A DNA stretch of 64,000 nt from the NCBI RefSeq assembly GCF_963576675.1, contig NC_088918.1:40581501-40645500 (forward strand). Reading direction: 5' to 3'. A program made the position numbers and the translations under genes. Each line of letters opens with the position of its first letter. The stretch's first letter is position 1. The notes beneath the pieces are model-generated. The model did no database searches and was not told where the DNA came from. It worked only from the letters and a program-made list of their open reading frames with translations. Of the stretch, positions 56,045-64,000 are shown piece by piece. Source of the DNA: Euphorbia lathyris (taxonomy: Eukaryota > Streptophyta > Magnoliopsida > Malpighiales > Euphorbiaceae).

Positions 56045-58787
56045 CTAGACAACTCTCTGCCAAGAAGATGCGGACTTAACTTTAAATCTATCCTCCAAAT
56101 CAGAAATGATAATTTTTAGAGAAGAAATCTTTAGTTGTAGAAGATGCTTCTTTGAATCTTCCGTCACCATCTCTGAAAGTTTCAATAATCGTTGCACTAC
56201 TAAATCAGTCGTCGTCGTCGTCATCTTATCGATTTCAGCAATTTCTTGTTCCAGTTTTGCTTTTCTTGCATCAGAATCTGCAACTGAAGTTTGATATCTC
56301 TTCGATCGATTGTCGAGCTGTTCTTTCTGTTCTTTGAGAACCCACAACTCGTTAACACGATCAGCCATTACCTTAACATCGAATCCAATCACTTCAAGCA
56401 TGGCAAGAGCATCCACATAGCTGTCAAAACGACTTCTTGGATCGTCAATCTGTAACTTGGTTACCTTCTCCGCCATGGAAGCAAATGTCAGCATAAGACC
56501 GAAAGCTGATCCTTTGCGAGTCTCCTCGTTGCTATCCGATAAGAAACTAAAGTGTGGGTTCTGTGGTAGGATTCTGAAGATTTCTAGAGCATCAATGTGC
56601 TTCCACATATATAAGCTTTTCACGAAAGGCTGCTCATTCGTCGTGTCATCTACAGCAGCAAAACATCGGTTTTTCAATAAGTAAAACGAAACTAACACGC
56701 ATCAGGTAAATATATGTGCAATGTGCTTACCTGCAGTAGGAATCTGATACCCCGGAACTTCAGCACTCGGTTCTCTTTTCCTCTTTTTCGATGACTCTGT
56801 CATTCCATCTTCCGATAGAGCTTCTTGTCGATGAGGACCCTGCATTCATAAACAAAAGCAATCATATCAATTTTTTTTGAAACTAATAGATATTCAAGAA
56901 GGATTGGATTGCCTGAGGTGTGCGGGAGCACTTACAGGACTAGTTTTGGGTGCTGGGATCTTGAGGTTTGTACTTGCTAATGTTGCACAGGAAGGGCTTG
57001 AATCCCATACCGGATTCTTCCTCGACTTCTTAACAGAAGATTTATCCTCAGCATGATTGTCTGCTGTGCTTGAATCCACAAATAAGGAAAAATCTGCTGA
57101 TTGTTCATCAGCATGAGTTCTGCTCGGTAATACCTGAAACAAAGCCAAGTTTCTCAGTTGTCTAGATATAATTATGCTAAAGCAAATTATACAAATAATG
57201 CAAAAATCCAATGAGTTCCGTTCTGTTCATTATTTTCACTAGGGGTAGAGGTGTAAACTAGCCGAGTCAGTATTGGCTTGTTAATATCTCGACCCTAGCT
57301 CTCTCAAATCGAGATTTGAGAGAATCTGTCCGAGTTTAACCGAGCCGAACTTCAGATTCATTAGTGCTTGAACTGATCTCGACTCGAATAAAACTCTATC
57401 GAACAGTTTGTGAACTACCAAAACCAGAAAGACATAAATCGTGAGAGCAGTTGGCATTACAACCTATATCAAATATAACAGATGCAATTAAACCTTTCTT
57501 TCCAAATGAGCAGAAGCAGAGATCAAGAAGCATAAAGCCAAAAGGAAAAACATGTCATATATTCCACCTAATCAAGCTGCTGGATCCTTGACCTTGAATA
57601 CATAATACATAATAAAAAAAAGGCGGCCCAGTGCATTACGTGTCCCTAAGCGAGGGTCCGGGGAGGGGTCTCACCACAAGGGTGCCCTGGAGCAAACCTT
57701 CCCCTGTCAATTTTTGACAAGAGGCCGCTCCTAGAACGGGAACCCATGACCTCTCCGTCACACTACAACAAGGTTTTAACAGAATAAAATTCTAATTGCC
57801 ATTTCATTTCAGGATGGATCAGTCTCAGATTTAGGATGAAGCTTCCTTAAGATCAGAGATCAGAATTCAAAGTTCCATCAAAGAAGAAGCAGAATTCAAA
57901 GAACAAACATGATACTGACAAGTGCAAATGTTGCTTCATTCAAAGGAGCAAAGTTTGAAATGGGTCTGACCAAAAAAAGAAAACCTAATCTTCTCATTAT
58001 GAGAAAAAGAAATGAACAAACCACCTTAAAAATTGATCTCCGCAGAGTGGAATCGCTCCCAACGGGAACGGCCAAGGAAACCTGCAAAATACAATATTAT
58101 ATCAACTTCATCAAAAATCAACACTTGCAAGAGTCTATCAGACATGAGTCCATCAAAAATCAAATTGAAACCTCAGAAAATCTCCATTAAAATTGAATGG
58201 TTCAAATGAGTTTGAAACCACCAATTAGATTACACGCAAATGAAATTGCAAATTTAAGATAGAAAATTCACCTTTTGTTTACGGCTTCGAATCCATTTTC
58301 TCCCAATCCAATCATGGTGAAACCTCAAAGCATTTCCATTATAATTGAATACATCACTTGGATTTTCAAATTCCACACTATACCTTCTCCTTAACTTCCC
58401 CCAACACATTCGCAACTCAACATTCCTCACCACTCCTTTCCACCACCCGTCGCGATGAAACACATCAACGACGTCGTCCACCTCATATATCTGATCAGCC
58501 TCAGACGGCGGAGGAAGAGGCCTGATGAAAGAAAGGTCGACAGTCTCTTTCAACAGCTCATTCGAATCCTTCTCGGAAACTAAATTCTTGTATTGGATTA
58601 AGAGTTTACGTTTCCGATTGAGATACGATTTGAGGATTTTAGCTTCGAACCAAGCTCCTTTAAACCCTTCTTCATCGCTGGTTACCTCCATGAGTGAATG
58701 GACGGCTAAAAATGGAAATTTCTTCTTCCTTTGCTCTTTGCCAATGTTCGGTGTGGATTTGGGACGTTGAGGGTCTGTTCTTCCCAT
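56045..58787 (-). CDS. Agenet and DUF724 domain protein, five exons
   Basis: Exons: 58787-58272, 58081-58025, 57133-56936, 56839-56731, 56649-56045, joining in frame to 495 codons. Donors are GTGAAT, GTGGTT, GTAAGT, GTAAGC; acceptors end TTGCAG, TTTCAG, ATGCAG, CTGTAG. Residues about 35-170 form paired agenet (Tudor-like) modules: GFKGAWFEAKIL, YEVDDVVDVFHRDGWWKGVV, YSVEFENPSDVF. A low-complexity Ser/Lys-rich middle with KKRKR precedes the C-terminal DUF724 domain (FVKSLYMWKHIDALEIFRILPQNPHF pattern in two parts, GSAFGLMLTFASMAEKV) and a coiled coil. The Arabidopsis DUF proteins of this type are plant-specific and thought to take part in RNA or chromatin-linked processes; the role here is unknown. 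A second Met (MEVTSDEEG, residue 33) could be the real start. The second intron holds a SINE. Confidence 0.85.
57240..57420. mobile_element. hAT-like fragment in a DUF724-gene intron
   Basis: AGGGGTAGAGGTGTAAACTAGCCGAG followed by TCTCGACC, CCGAGTTTAACCGAGCCGAAC and CTCGACTCGAATAAAAC resembles the GAGCCGAGC-rich ends of plant hAT derivatives. Only one end is recognisable. Confidence 0.35.
57611..57770 (-). mobile_element. Au-like tRNA-derived SINE in a DUF724-gene intron
   Basis: On the minus strand: TGTTGTAGTGTGACGGAGAG, a box-B-like GGTTCCCGTTC, GCCTCTTGTC, CAGGGGAAGG, ACCCTTGTGGTGAGACCC, CTCCCCGGACCCTCGC and a terminal CACTGGGCCGCC followed by a T run. Order and wording match plant Au SINEs as I know them. 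It is more GC-rich than its surroundings. No target duplication was confirmed. Confidence 0.75.
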
Positions 58788-58934
58788 CGGTGCCGGAAGA
58801 GAGGGAAGAAGATCGATGTCGGAAGAGAGGAAGAAGAAGAAGATCAGTAAAAACGCTGCTTTGCTTTACTCTAATGGTAAGTGAGTGAATTATGCCTAAG
58901 TTTTCCACTTATTTTTCTTATATAATAGCTTGAA

Positions 58935-59400
58935 TATATAAACGTTTAGCCGTTACATGTAATTAAGAATCGTTAATTTCTTTTTTTTGGTAGAAGAATC
59001 GTTAATTTCTTAATTGCATTGTTTGTTGAATATATAAACGTTTAGCTGAATACTTAGTATTACATATAATTAAGAATCATTAATTTCTTAATTGCACTGT
59101 TTATTGAATATATAAACGTTTAGTCGAATACTTAGCGTTACATGTAATTAAGAATCATTAATTTCTTAATTGCACTATTTGTTGAATATATAAACGTTTA
59201 GCCGAATACTTAGCGTTACAGGTAATTAAGAATCATTAATTTCTTAATTGCATTGTTTGTTGAATATATAAACGTTTAGCCGAATACTTAGCGTTACATG
59301 TAATTAAGAATCATTAATTTCTTAATTGCACTGTTTGTTGAATATATAAACGTTTAGTCGAATATTTAGCGTTACATGTAATTAAGAATCATTAATTTCT
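58935..59400. repeat. 78-bp tandem repeat array upstream of the DUF724 gene
   Basis: TATATAAACGTTTAG recurs at 59031, 59109, 59187, 59265 and 59343, exactly 78 bp apart, plus a partial diverged unit near 58935. Each unit contains the imperfect palindrome AATTAAGAATCATTAATTTCTTAATT. Units differ by only a few bases. The array starts about 150 bp upstream of the DUF724 start codon. Confidence 0.93.
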
Positions 59401-59508
59401 ATGTTTTTCTCTCCTTCTTTCATTAGAGAAGTTTTCTCCTTCTCATGGGAGCTATGGTTTTCTCCTTCTCGTGGGAGCTACGGCTTGTGGTTTGGTTATT
59501 TTGAGGTT
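59401..59508. other. Short CT-rich lead-in with a duplicated segment
   Basis: TTTTCTCCTTCTC(A/G)TGGGAGCTA occurs twice (near 59432 and 59457). No gene is recognised. Confidence 0.5.
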
Positions 59509-59815
59509 TGTTTTCTCTCTCTCAGAACTGTCTTCTCTCTCTCAGATCTATCTTCATTCTATCTCGGATCTATTCTCTCTCTCTCAGATCGATCTTCTCT
59601 CTCTCAGATCTGTCTTCATTCGATCTCAGATCTATTTTCTCTCTCTCAGATCTGTCTTCTCTTTCTCAGATCTGTCTTCTCTCTCTCTCGGATTCGTCTT
59701 CTCTCTCTCAGATCTGTCTTCATTCGATCTCATATCTGTTTTGTCTTTCTCAGATCTATCTTATCTCTCTCAGATCTGTCTTCTCTCTCGCAGATCTGAT
59801 GGCGAAAGACAGAGA
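59509..59815. repeat. CT-rich minisatellite, about 20-bp unit
   Basis: TCTCTCTCAGATCTGTCTTC-like units recur about a dozen times, some with CATTCGATCTCAGATC in place of the core. All three plus frames stay open because the repeat has no stops, so the Leu/Ser-rich ORFs here (59401-60008) are not taken as genes. Confidence 0.88.
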
Positions 59816-59849
59816 GAGAGAGAGACCTAGGGTTAGGCGGACCTTGGAG

Positions 59850-60211
59850 GGGGACGGTTGTAGACACCGAGTCGGAGGACCTGTGACGAAAACTAGGGGT
59901 GAGCATCGGTTCGGTTCGGTTACTAACCGAACCGAATTGTCGGTTAACCGAACCGAAATTTGCTCTATTTTCATAACCGAACCGAAAAAGTTTGGTAACC
60001 GAATTTGATTTAACCGAAAATTTTCGGTTCGGTTCGATTACCGACAGAATAACCGAAAACTCGAAATATTTAAATTTTTGTATATTTTTATTTAATTAGT
60101 TTTCTTGTACAAAAGTTACAATTGAATAAATTAAAGGCTATCAAACATAAATATATATATACAAAGATAAAAATGTATTTTTTAGGATTGAACTTTTTAT
60201 TTATATATATA
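59850..60211. mobile_element. Retroelement/hAT remnants with GGTTCGG/CCGAACC repeats
   Basis: GGTTGTAGACACCGAGTCGG (59855) resembles an LTR start also seen at 47847. TAGGGGTGAGCATCGG (59894) followed by repeated CGGTTCGGTT and AACCGAACCG words resembles the end of a plant hAT derivative. The remainder is AT-rich and stops at the gypsy LTR. Confidence 0.4.
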
Positions 60212-60690
60212 TGATAACACTAGTGAAACTTCTGACCGGATCACGTCCCTGTGAGGCGCCGTTGGGATCGGCCGGGGACACTCCGATGCCAAAGTCAGTA
60301 ACAAATATGGTGAATAAACTGAATGGACAAAGCTTAGCGAAAAGTAAGTATGAGTGAATGTACCTTGATAGCCTAGATGTAGGCTATTTATAGTAGATAG
60401 ATTTGTAACTTCTAGGTAACTAGAGAGTCTCCGTTAATGCTCATTTAATGGCGGTTACAAGTTACTCTTAACCTGGCGGGTTAAGACTATTAATGATTCA
60501 TTTAATGATCAGTATGGCCGAGTTGACGGTTAGCCGTTACTTAAGTAAGTGGAGAGATTCGCCTTAGAGACCCGCCAGCGGATCTCTTAGAGCTAACCCA
60601 GGGGGATCCGCCAGGCGGTTTCCTATGCCACGTGGCATATTTGAGGCGATTATCTCTTTTAGTCCTTGCGATAATATCCCGATGTTATCA
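60212..60690 (-). repeat. Gypsy 3' LTR (479 bp)
   Basis: Bounded by TGATAACA and TGTTATCA. The block GTGAGGCGCCGTTGGGATCG and the segment GGTTACAAGTTACTCTTAACC match the 758-bp LTR of the first element. The two LTRs diverge in the U3 half, where this one is about 280 bp shorter. Confidence 0.85.
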
Positions 60691-60712
60691 GAAGCCCCCC
60701 CCCCCCCCAAAA
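60691..60712 (-). promoter_or_regulatory. Gypsy polypurine tract with a G14 run
   Basis: On the minus strand TTTT, fourteen Gs and CTTC lead into the LTR start TGATAACA. Long G runs beside the 3' LTR are common in Tat-type elements. Confidence 0.8.
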
Positions 60713-60969
60713 TGCCTTTAAAGTCCTTTAGGGCTTTTAGACTTCTGCGCGCCGTCACACGCTTCCGCATTAATGAGCACTCTGTTCGAGGTTCTTTGAT
60801 GGTTGACACGTGTAATCACACTGCCCTAGGAGCGTTTTAAAAAGCCGTCTTCCTTCTCCAGAGTTCTCTTTCTCCCTTGCTTTCCATTTTCTTCTGCTTT
60901 TCGGAGCTTTTTCTCAGAAACCTCAAGCTTCTGCATTTCCATGTAAGTGTTCGTTACATCATTTTTTGA

Positions 60970-63202
60970 ATGTTTAGAAGTTCATCTTCGTCTTCGGGGT
61001 CAACTTCAGAACTTTTTAATTTGCCATCTTCTCCTCGCATTGAAGTAGATTTTAGTTGGTCCTCGTCTTCGTCTCCGTCGGAGGATTCCCAATCTCTCGC
61101 CGGAGAAATTAATTCCGGTTTAGCTGAGTTCAATAACTCGGCGCAGAGCCATTATCGGACTCGTTCCTCTGGAAATCCTTCTTTTCCTTCTAGTTTCGCT
61201 TCGGCCGGTGCCCGTAACCGGTTTCTGGGTTCAATGGCTTCTTCTTCTGTTCCTGTTAGGAAGAAGAAACCTCGAGCAGAATCCACTTCGTCTCGCATGA
61301 GTGCCGCGGATTTGGCGAACCTATCAGATCGCTTTCCGTGGATTAAAAACTACGAAACCCAACTCCCTGCTTCACATCAACGCCCTTCCAATCCGCCGAC
61401 AGGCTTTTTTACTGTTTTTTGTAGTCATGTTGAGAGAGGGTTTCGCCTTCCTCTTCCCAAGATGTTGGCGGATATCCTCTCGTATTTTGACATCGCTGTC
61501 AGCCAATTACATCCTAATGGTTGGCTTGATATGGCCTTGGATTGTTATCTGGCGTCGAATTTAGGCGTAACGTATAATGGCCGTATCTTCAGAGCCTTTC
61601 ACAAACCTTCTAAGAGGAAGTTAGAGTCCTATCTTACATTCGCCAAATTTGGTGTCTATTCGCCCTTCTACCACAAAATGTCTAACGTGCACAGCTGGGA
61701 TGAGAGTTTCTTCTATGTGAGGATAAAGGAGGACGAGCCATTGGACTTTCCTTTAGTCTGGAACTCTCGTCCACTACACATGGCGGGAGACATGCGAATC
61801 TTAACGCTTGGTGATGAGGCTGTGGCGGATCTCATGAAGCAAATTAAGGCGGATGCCTGGACCTATGAGGATGCCTTAGCCTTCATGATGAGCGACATTC
61901 CTTTGATCCGCCGAGTGGAGGATCAACTTGTTTACTCGAAAATAACTCAATTTGATCAAGGTACCTTATTTATTTTTGGAGCTTTAATTTATTTTGATAT
62001 CTTCTTTTGGCAGGGCTGCATCTAAGGCAAATCGTGCTCTTGCAGAGACGCGCAGGCAATTTCGAGAAGAGGAAGCCCGCAAGAAAAATCAAGAGGCTAT
62101 CCCTCAAACTGATACGGGCAAACGCCCTATGGAGACGACTGCTGACCCGCCACTAAAGAAGAGGCGGCCCAATACCGTTGGGAGTACCAAGATAATGGCG
62201 GATGCCATTAAATCTGCCAAGACTACTGAAAAAACGGTTCAGGTAATGCATCTCTTAATTCTTTTTCCTGCTTGTCGGATTTTGAAGTGGCATATGGTCT
62301 TTCTTACTTGTGCAGACGGCGAAGCCCAGTACTGGCGAATCTTGGTCCGCCAAGTTGGCTGGACGAACTTTCGAGGATGAATCGCTTTTGAATAACCTGG
62401 ACGAAGCTCTAGGACAAGTAGGAGAAGTACAAAGGGGCTATGACCAAATCCCCAGATCGATCCACGTCCAAAAGGGAAAATCGGAGCTTCTTTCAGTAAG
62501 TTTTTTGGAAGAGTGTGATGATTTCTTTGTTTCTGCTTTTTGGCTAACTTGTTTTGCTTTTCTCAGCTGTACGCCCGCCTACGTACCTTGGAGAACGGGC
62601 TGCTTCAGGATAGGGTTACTGTTGAGAAGCTGGAGAAAGAGTTGGCAAATGCCAATTCTTCTTTTGCCGTTGCCAATGCCAACCTTTCTTCTGCTAATGC
62701 GAACTTGGCCTCTGCCACAGCTGCTTTGATTCTCCGAGACGAGGAGATACAGAAGTTAAAGGCAAAGATAGCCTCCGATGCTAAAAATCATGAAGATGCT
62801 CTCGGGGAGGCGGAATACACGGCAGGCGAACAAGCATTCTTTTATGGAGAGATGCTTATGGCGTATTTCTCCTTAGCTCATCCCGGAATCGATTTCACAG
62901 ATCCTGAGTTCGCCGTTCCTGAGCCGGAGGATGTGGCGAGGTTCAAGAAGATGCCTGATGCCAAGGGGTATCTCCGTGATTATGTAAGAAGATGGATGAA
63001 AGGAACCTTGCCTGAGGCTAAGCCTTCTACCATAGCTGTGGAGGATGATCTTCAGGAGATACCGTCTAAGGCTGATTCAGAACCAAAAGGGGACAAGGAG
63101 GTATCCCTTGGTGGCGAATCTACAACTGTGGAGAAAAAGGATCCTCCGGTGTGCCCTGCGGGTGAGGGAAGCGCAAAAGGGGATGCCCCTGCTATCATTT
63201 AG
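60970..63202 (+). pseudogene. Spliced antisense ORF of the gypsy element (PF04195-like)
   Basis: Opposite in orientation to gag-pol. Exons inferred: 60970-61960, 62014-62242, 62316-62495, 62567-63202; donors GTACCT, GTAATG, GTAAGT; acceptors TTGGCAG, TTGTGCAG, TTCTCAG. Exon 1 encodes a Ser-rich start and a domain (PTGFFTVF, VERGFRLPLPKMLADIL, LHPNGWLDMAL) matching the so-called putative gypsy-type transposon domain. Exons 2-3 are basic (PPLKKRRPN). Exon 4 has a coiled coil with repeated SFAVANANLSSANANLASA and ends in an acidic Lys/Glu tail. The exon 1-2 junction is one base out of frame, so this copy may be broken or use another splice site. Function is unknown; such extra ORFs are known from Tat-lineage elements. 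Confidence 0.7.
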
Positions 63203-63740
63203 TTTTTGTTTGTATAAGTTTTTGTAAAAACCAGTATGATTCCAAACATTGCTATTTAATTCACTTTTACACTTTGTGCCCGATAGTGTTTTGAATGTGA
63301 ATATGTTCAGGATTTTTGTTTGAAGTAGGTGGCCAGCCATACTTCACCATATGAACCTTTGTGAAGGTTTGAAGCTATTCTATTCCTCCTTAGAGGAAGT
63401 AAAGCTGCCCAGGGGTTCGTTTTGCCACCTATCTTTGAGGTGAAACGATCCGCCCGCAGGACTTGTAAGTCCTTCTTAGGGAAGGATAAGAGAGTGTAAA
63501 GACCTTGCGTCCAAGGATCGTTTTAACTCTATTGGTGACCATGATCTGCCAAGTGGCGGATCTGTTGTGATTGTGAGGAGCGTTGGATGCCTCCTTTTTA
63601 TGACTGGAATATTGATATTGCAGTAGTGAATCATAAAAAAGAAAATGGATAATAAAACCAACAATCTTTATTAATGGAAGAAACACCTTATTACAGGAAA
63701 TAGGTCTTTGCAAATGAGCCTCATTAAAACCTTTAACAAG
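63203..63740 (-). other. Noncoding internal region of the gypsy element
   Basis: Shares ordered blocks with 42290-42960, then AACCTCGTGGGAAAAAGC (just beyond, near 63746), a motif I associate with the 3' regions of Tat/Ogre elements. No ORF is supported. Confidence 0.6.
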
Positions 63741-63779
63741 AAAAACCTCGTGGGAAAAAGCTTGTTAAAGAAAAAAGAG

Positions 63780-64000
63780 TACTCAAGACCATAGGTGCAT
63801 TTCATTCTCTGACCAAGTGTTTATGTCGGCTCAAGAGATTCGCCATGTGTGGTAATGTATTGTCCTCCGCATCATCCTTATCCACTGCTATTGTAGTGCA
63901 TTCCTCTTCTGTTTCCTTTTTAGATTGAGGGCGAATCATTAACGAAGCCGAATAAGTTTCTTGAGCCACTTTTTGACAACCTCTAACCATCACTCCCCCC
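63780..64000 (-). pseudogene. Gypsy pol remnant at the window edge
   Basis: The minus frame 63993-63802 begins MVRGCQKVAQETYSASLMIR and is clearly homologous to 43326-43072 in the first element (MISGNQKTVQETYSASLSIR), the segment after the protease. The frame ends at LVRE near 63800, and the RT-proximal motif present in the first element is absent. RT and integrase are not found between here and the 3' LTR. Confidence 0.6.

Larger units (their letters stand above)
60212..64000 (-). mobile_element. Tat-like gypsy element, 3' part, continuing beyond the window
   Basis: A 3' LTR (60212-60690), polypurine tract, antisense spliced ORF (60970-63202), the noncoding block shared with 42290-42960, and a gag-pol remnant on the minus strand at the right edge. 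It is related to the element at 41421-45887 but keeps the antisense ORF. Its 5' LTR lies outside the window. Confidence 0.8.

Noticed and set aside
59401..60008. Three overlapping Leu/Ser-rich ORFs of 119-166 codons
   Set aside because: They read through a CT-rich minisatellite that has no stop codons in any plus frame, and they have no domain or codon signal.

Overview
This window is nuclear DNA of a eudicot plant. It is AT-rich, has spliced genes with GT-AG introns, a CBL-interacting protein kinase, an agenet/DUF724 protein and an NST1-like membrane protein, and most of the remainder is plant transposable elements (L1-type LINEs, Ty1-copia, Ty3-gypsy of Tat type, CACTA, Mutator-like, hAT-like, Tourist and Stowaway MITEs, a tRNA-derived SINE). 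I cannot name the species.

Layout. 0-2.6 kb: intergenic DNA with a TIR element holding a nested Tourist-like MITE. 2.59-9.77 kb: an almost full-length LINE with an 18-bp target duplication, split by a 1.83-kb solo LTR. 9.8-13.8 kb: CIPK gene with an uninterrupted coding region and a probable 5'UTR intron. 13.8-15.8 kb: MITEs and a local duplication. 15.79-28.54 kb: a minus-strand Ty1-copia element split by a 7.2-kb CACTA transposon (19.11-26.34 kb) that carries exon fragments of two host gene families (DUF1218 and NRG2-like/DUF632). 28.5-31.7 kb: AT-rich spacer with a short Mutator-like MITE. 31.73-38.08 kb: minus-strand four-exon NST1-like gene whose last intron holds three TIR elements. 38.5-41.3 kb: TIR element, a rearranged LINE RT fragment, and a decayed tandem array. 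41.42-45.89 kb: deleted Tat-like gypsy element. 45.98-46.98 kb: 5'-truncated LINE. 47-55.5 kb: nested degenerate elements, including three Mutator-like elements with recognisable target duplications. 56.05-58.79 kb: minus-strand five-exon agenet/DUF724 gene. 58.9-60.2 kb: 78-bp tandem repeats, a CT-rich repeat and LTR/hAT remnants. 60.21-64 kb: part of a second Tat-like element, including its 3' LTR and a spliced ORF on the strand opposite to gag-pol.

Only three ordinary host genes are well supported: the CIPK, the NST1-like gene and the DUF724 gene. They show no operon-like or pathway link. The kinase would act in CBL-dependent calcium signalling, the NST1-like protein in a membrane, and the DUF724 protein probably in the nucleus. 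The strongest structural results come from target-site duplications. They let the nested insertions be ordered, and in two cases (solo LTR in the LINE, CACTA in the copia element) the host element's reading frame is restored when the insert plus one duplication copy is conceptually removed.

Limits: identifications rest on reading motifs by eye. Splice sites are inferred from consensus and frame continuity, not transcripts. Boundaries of elements without a duplication are approximate.
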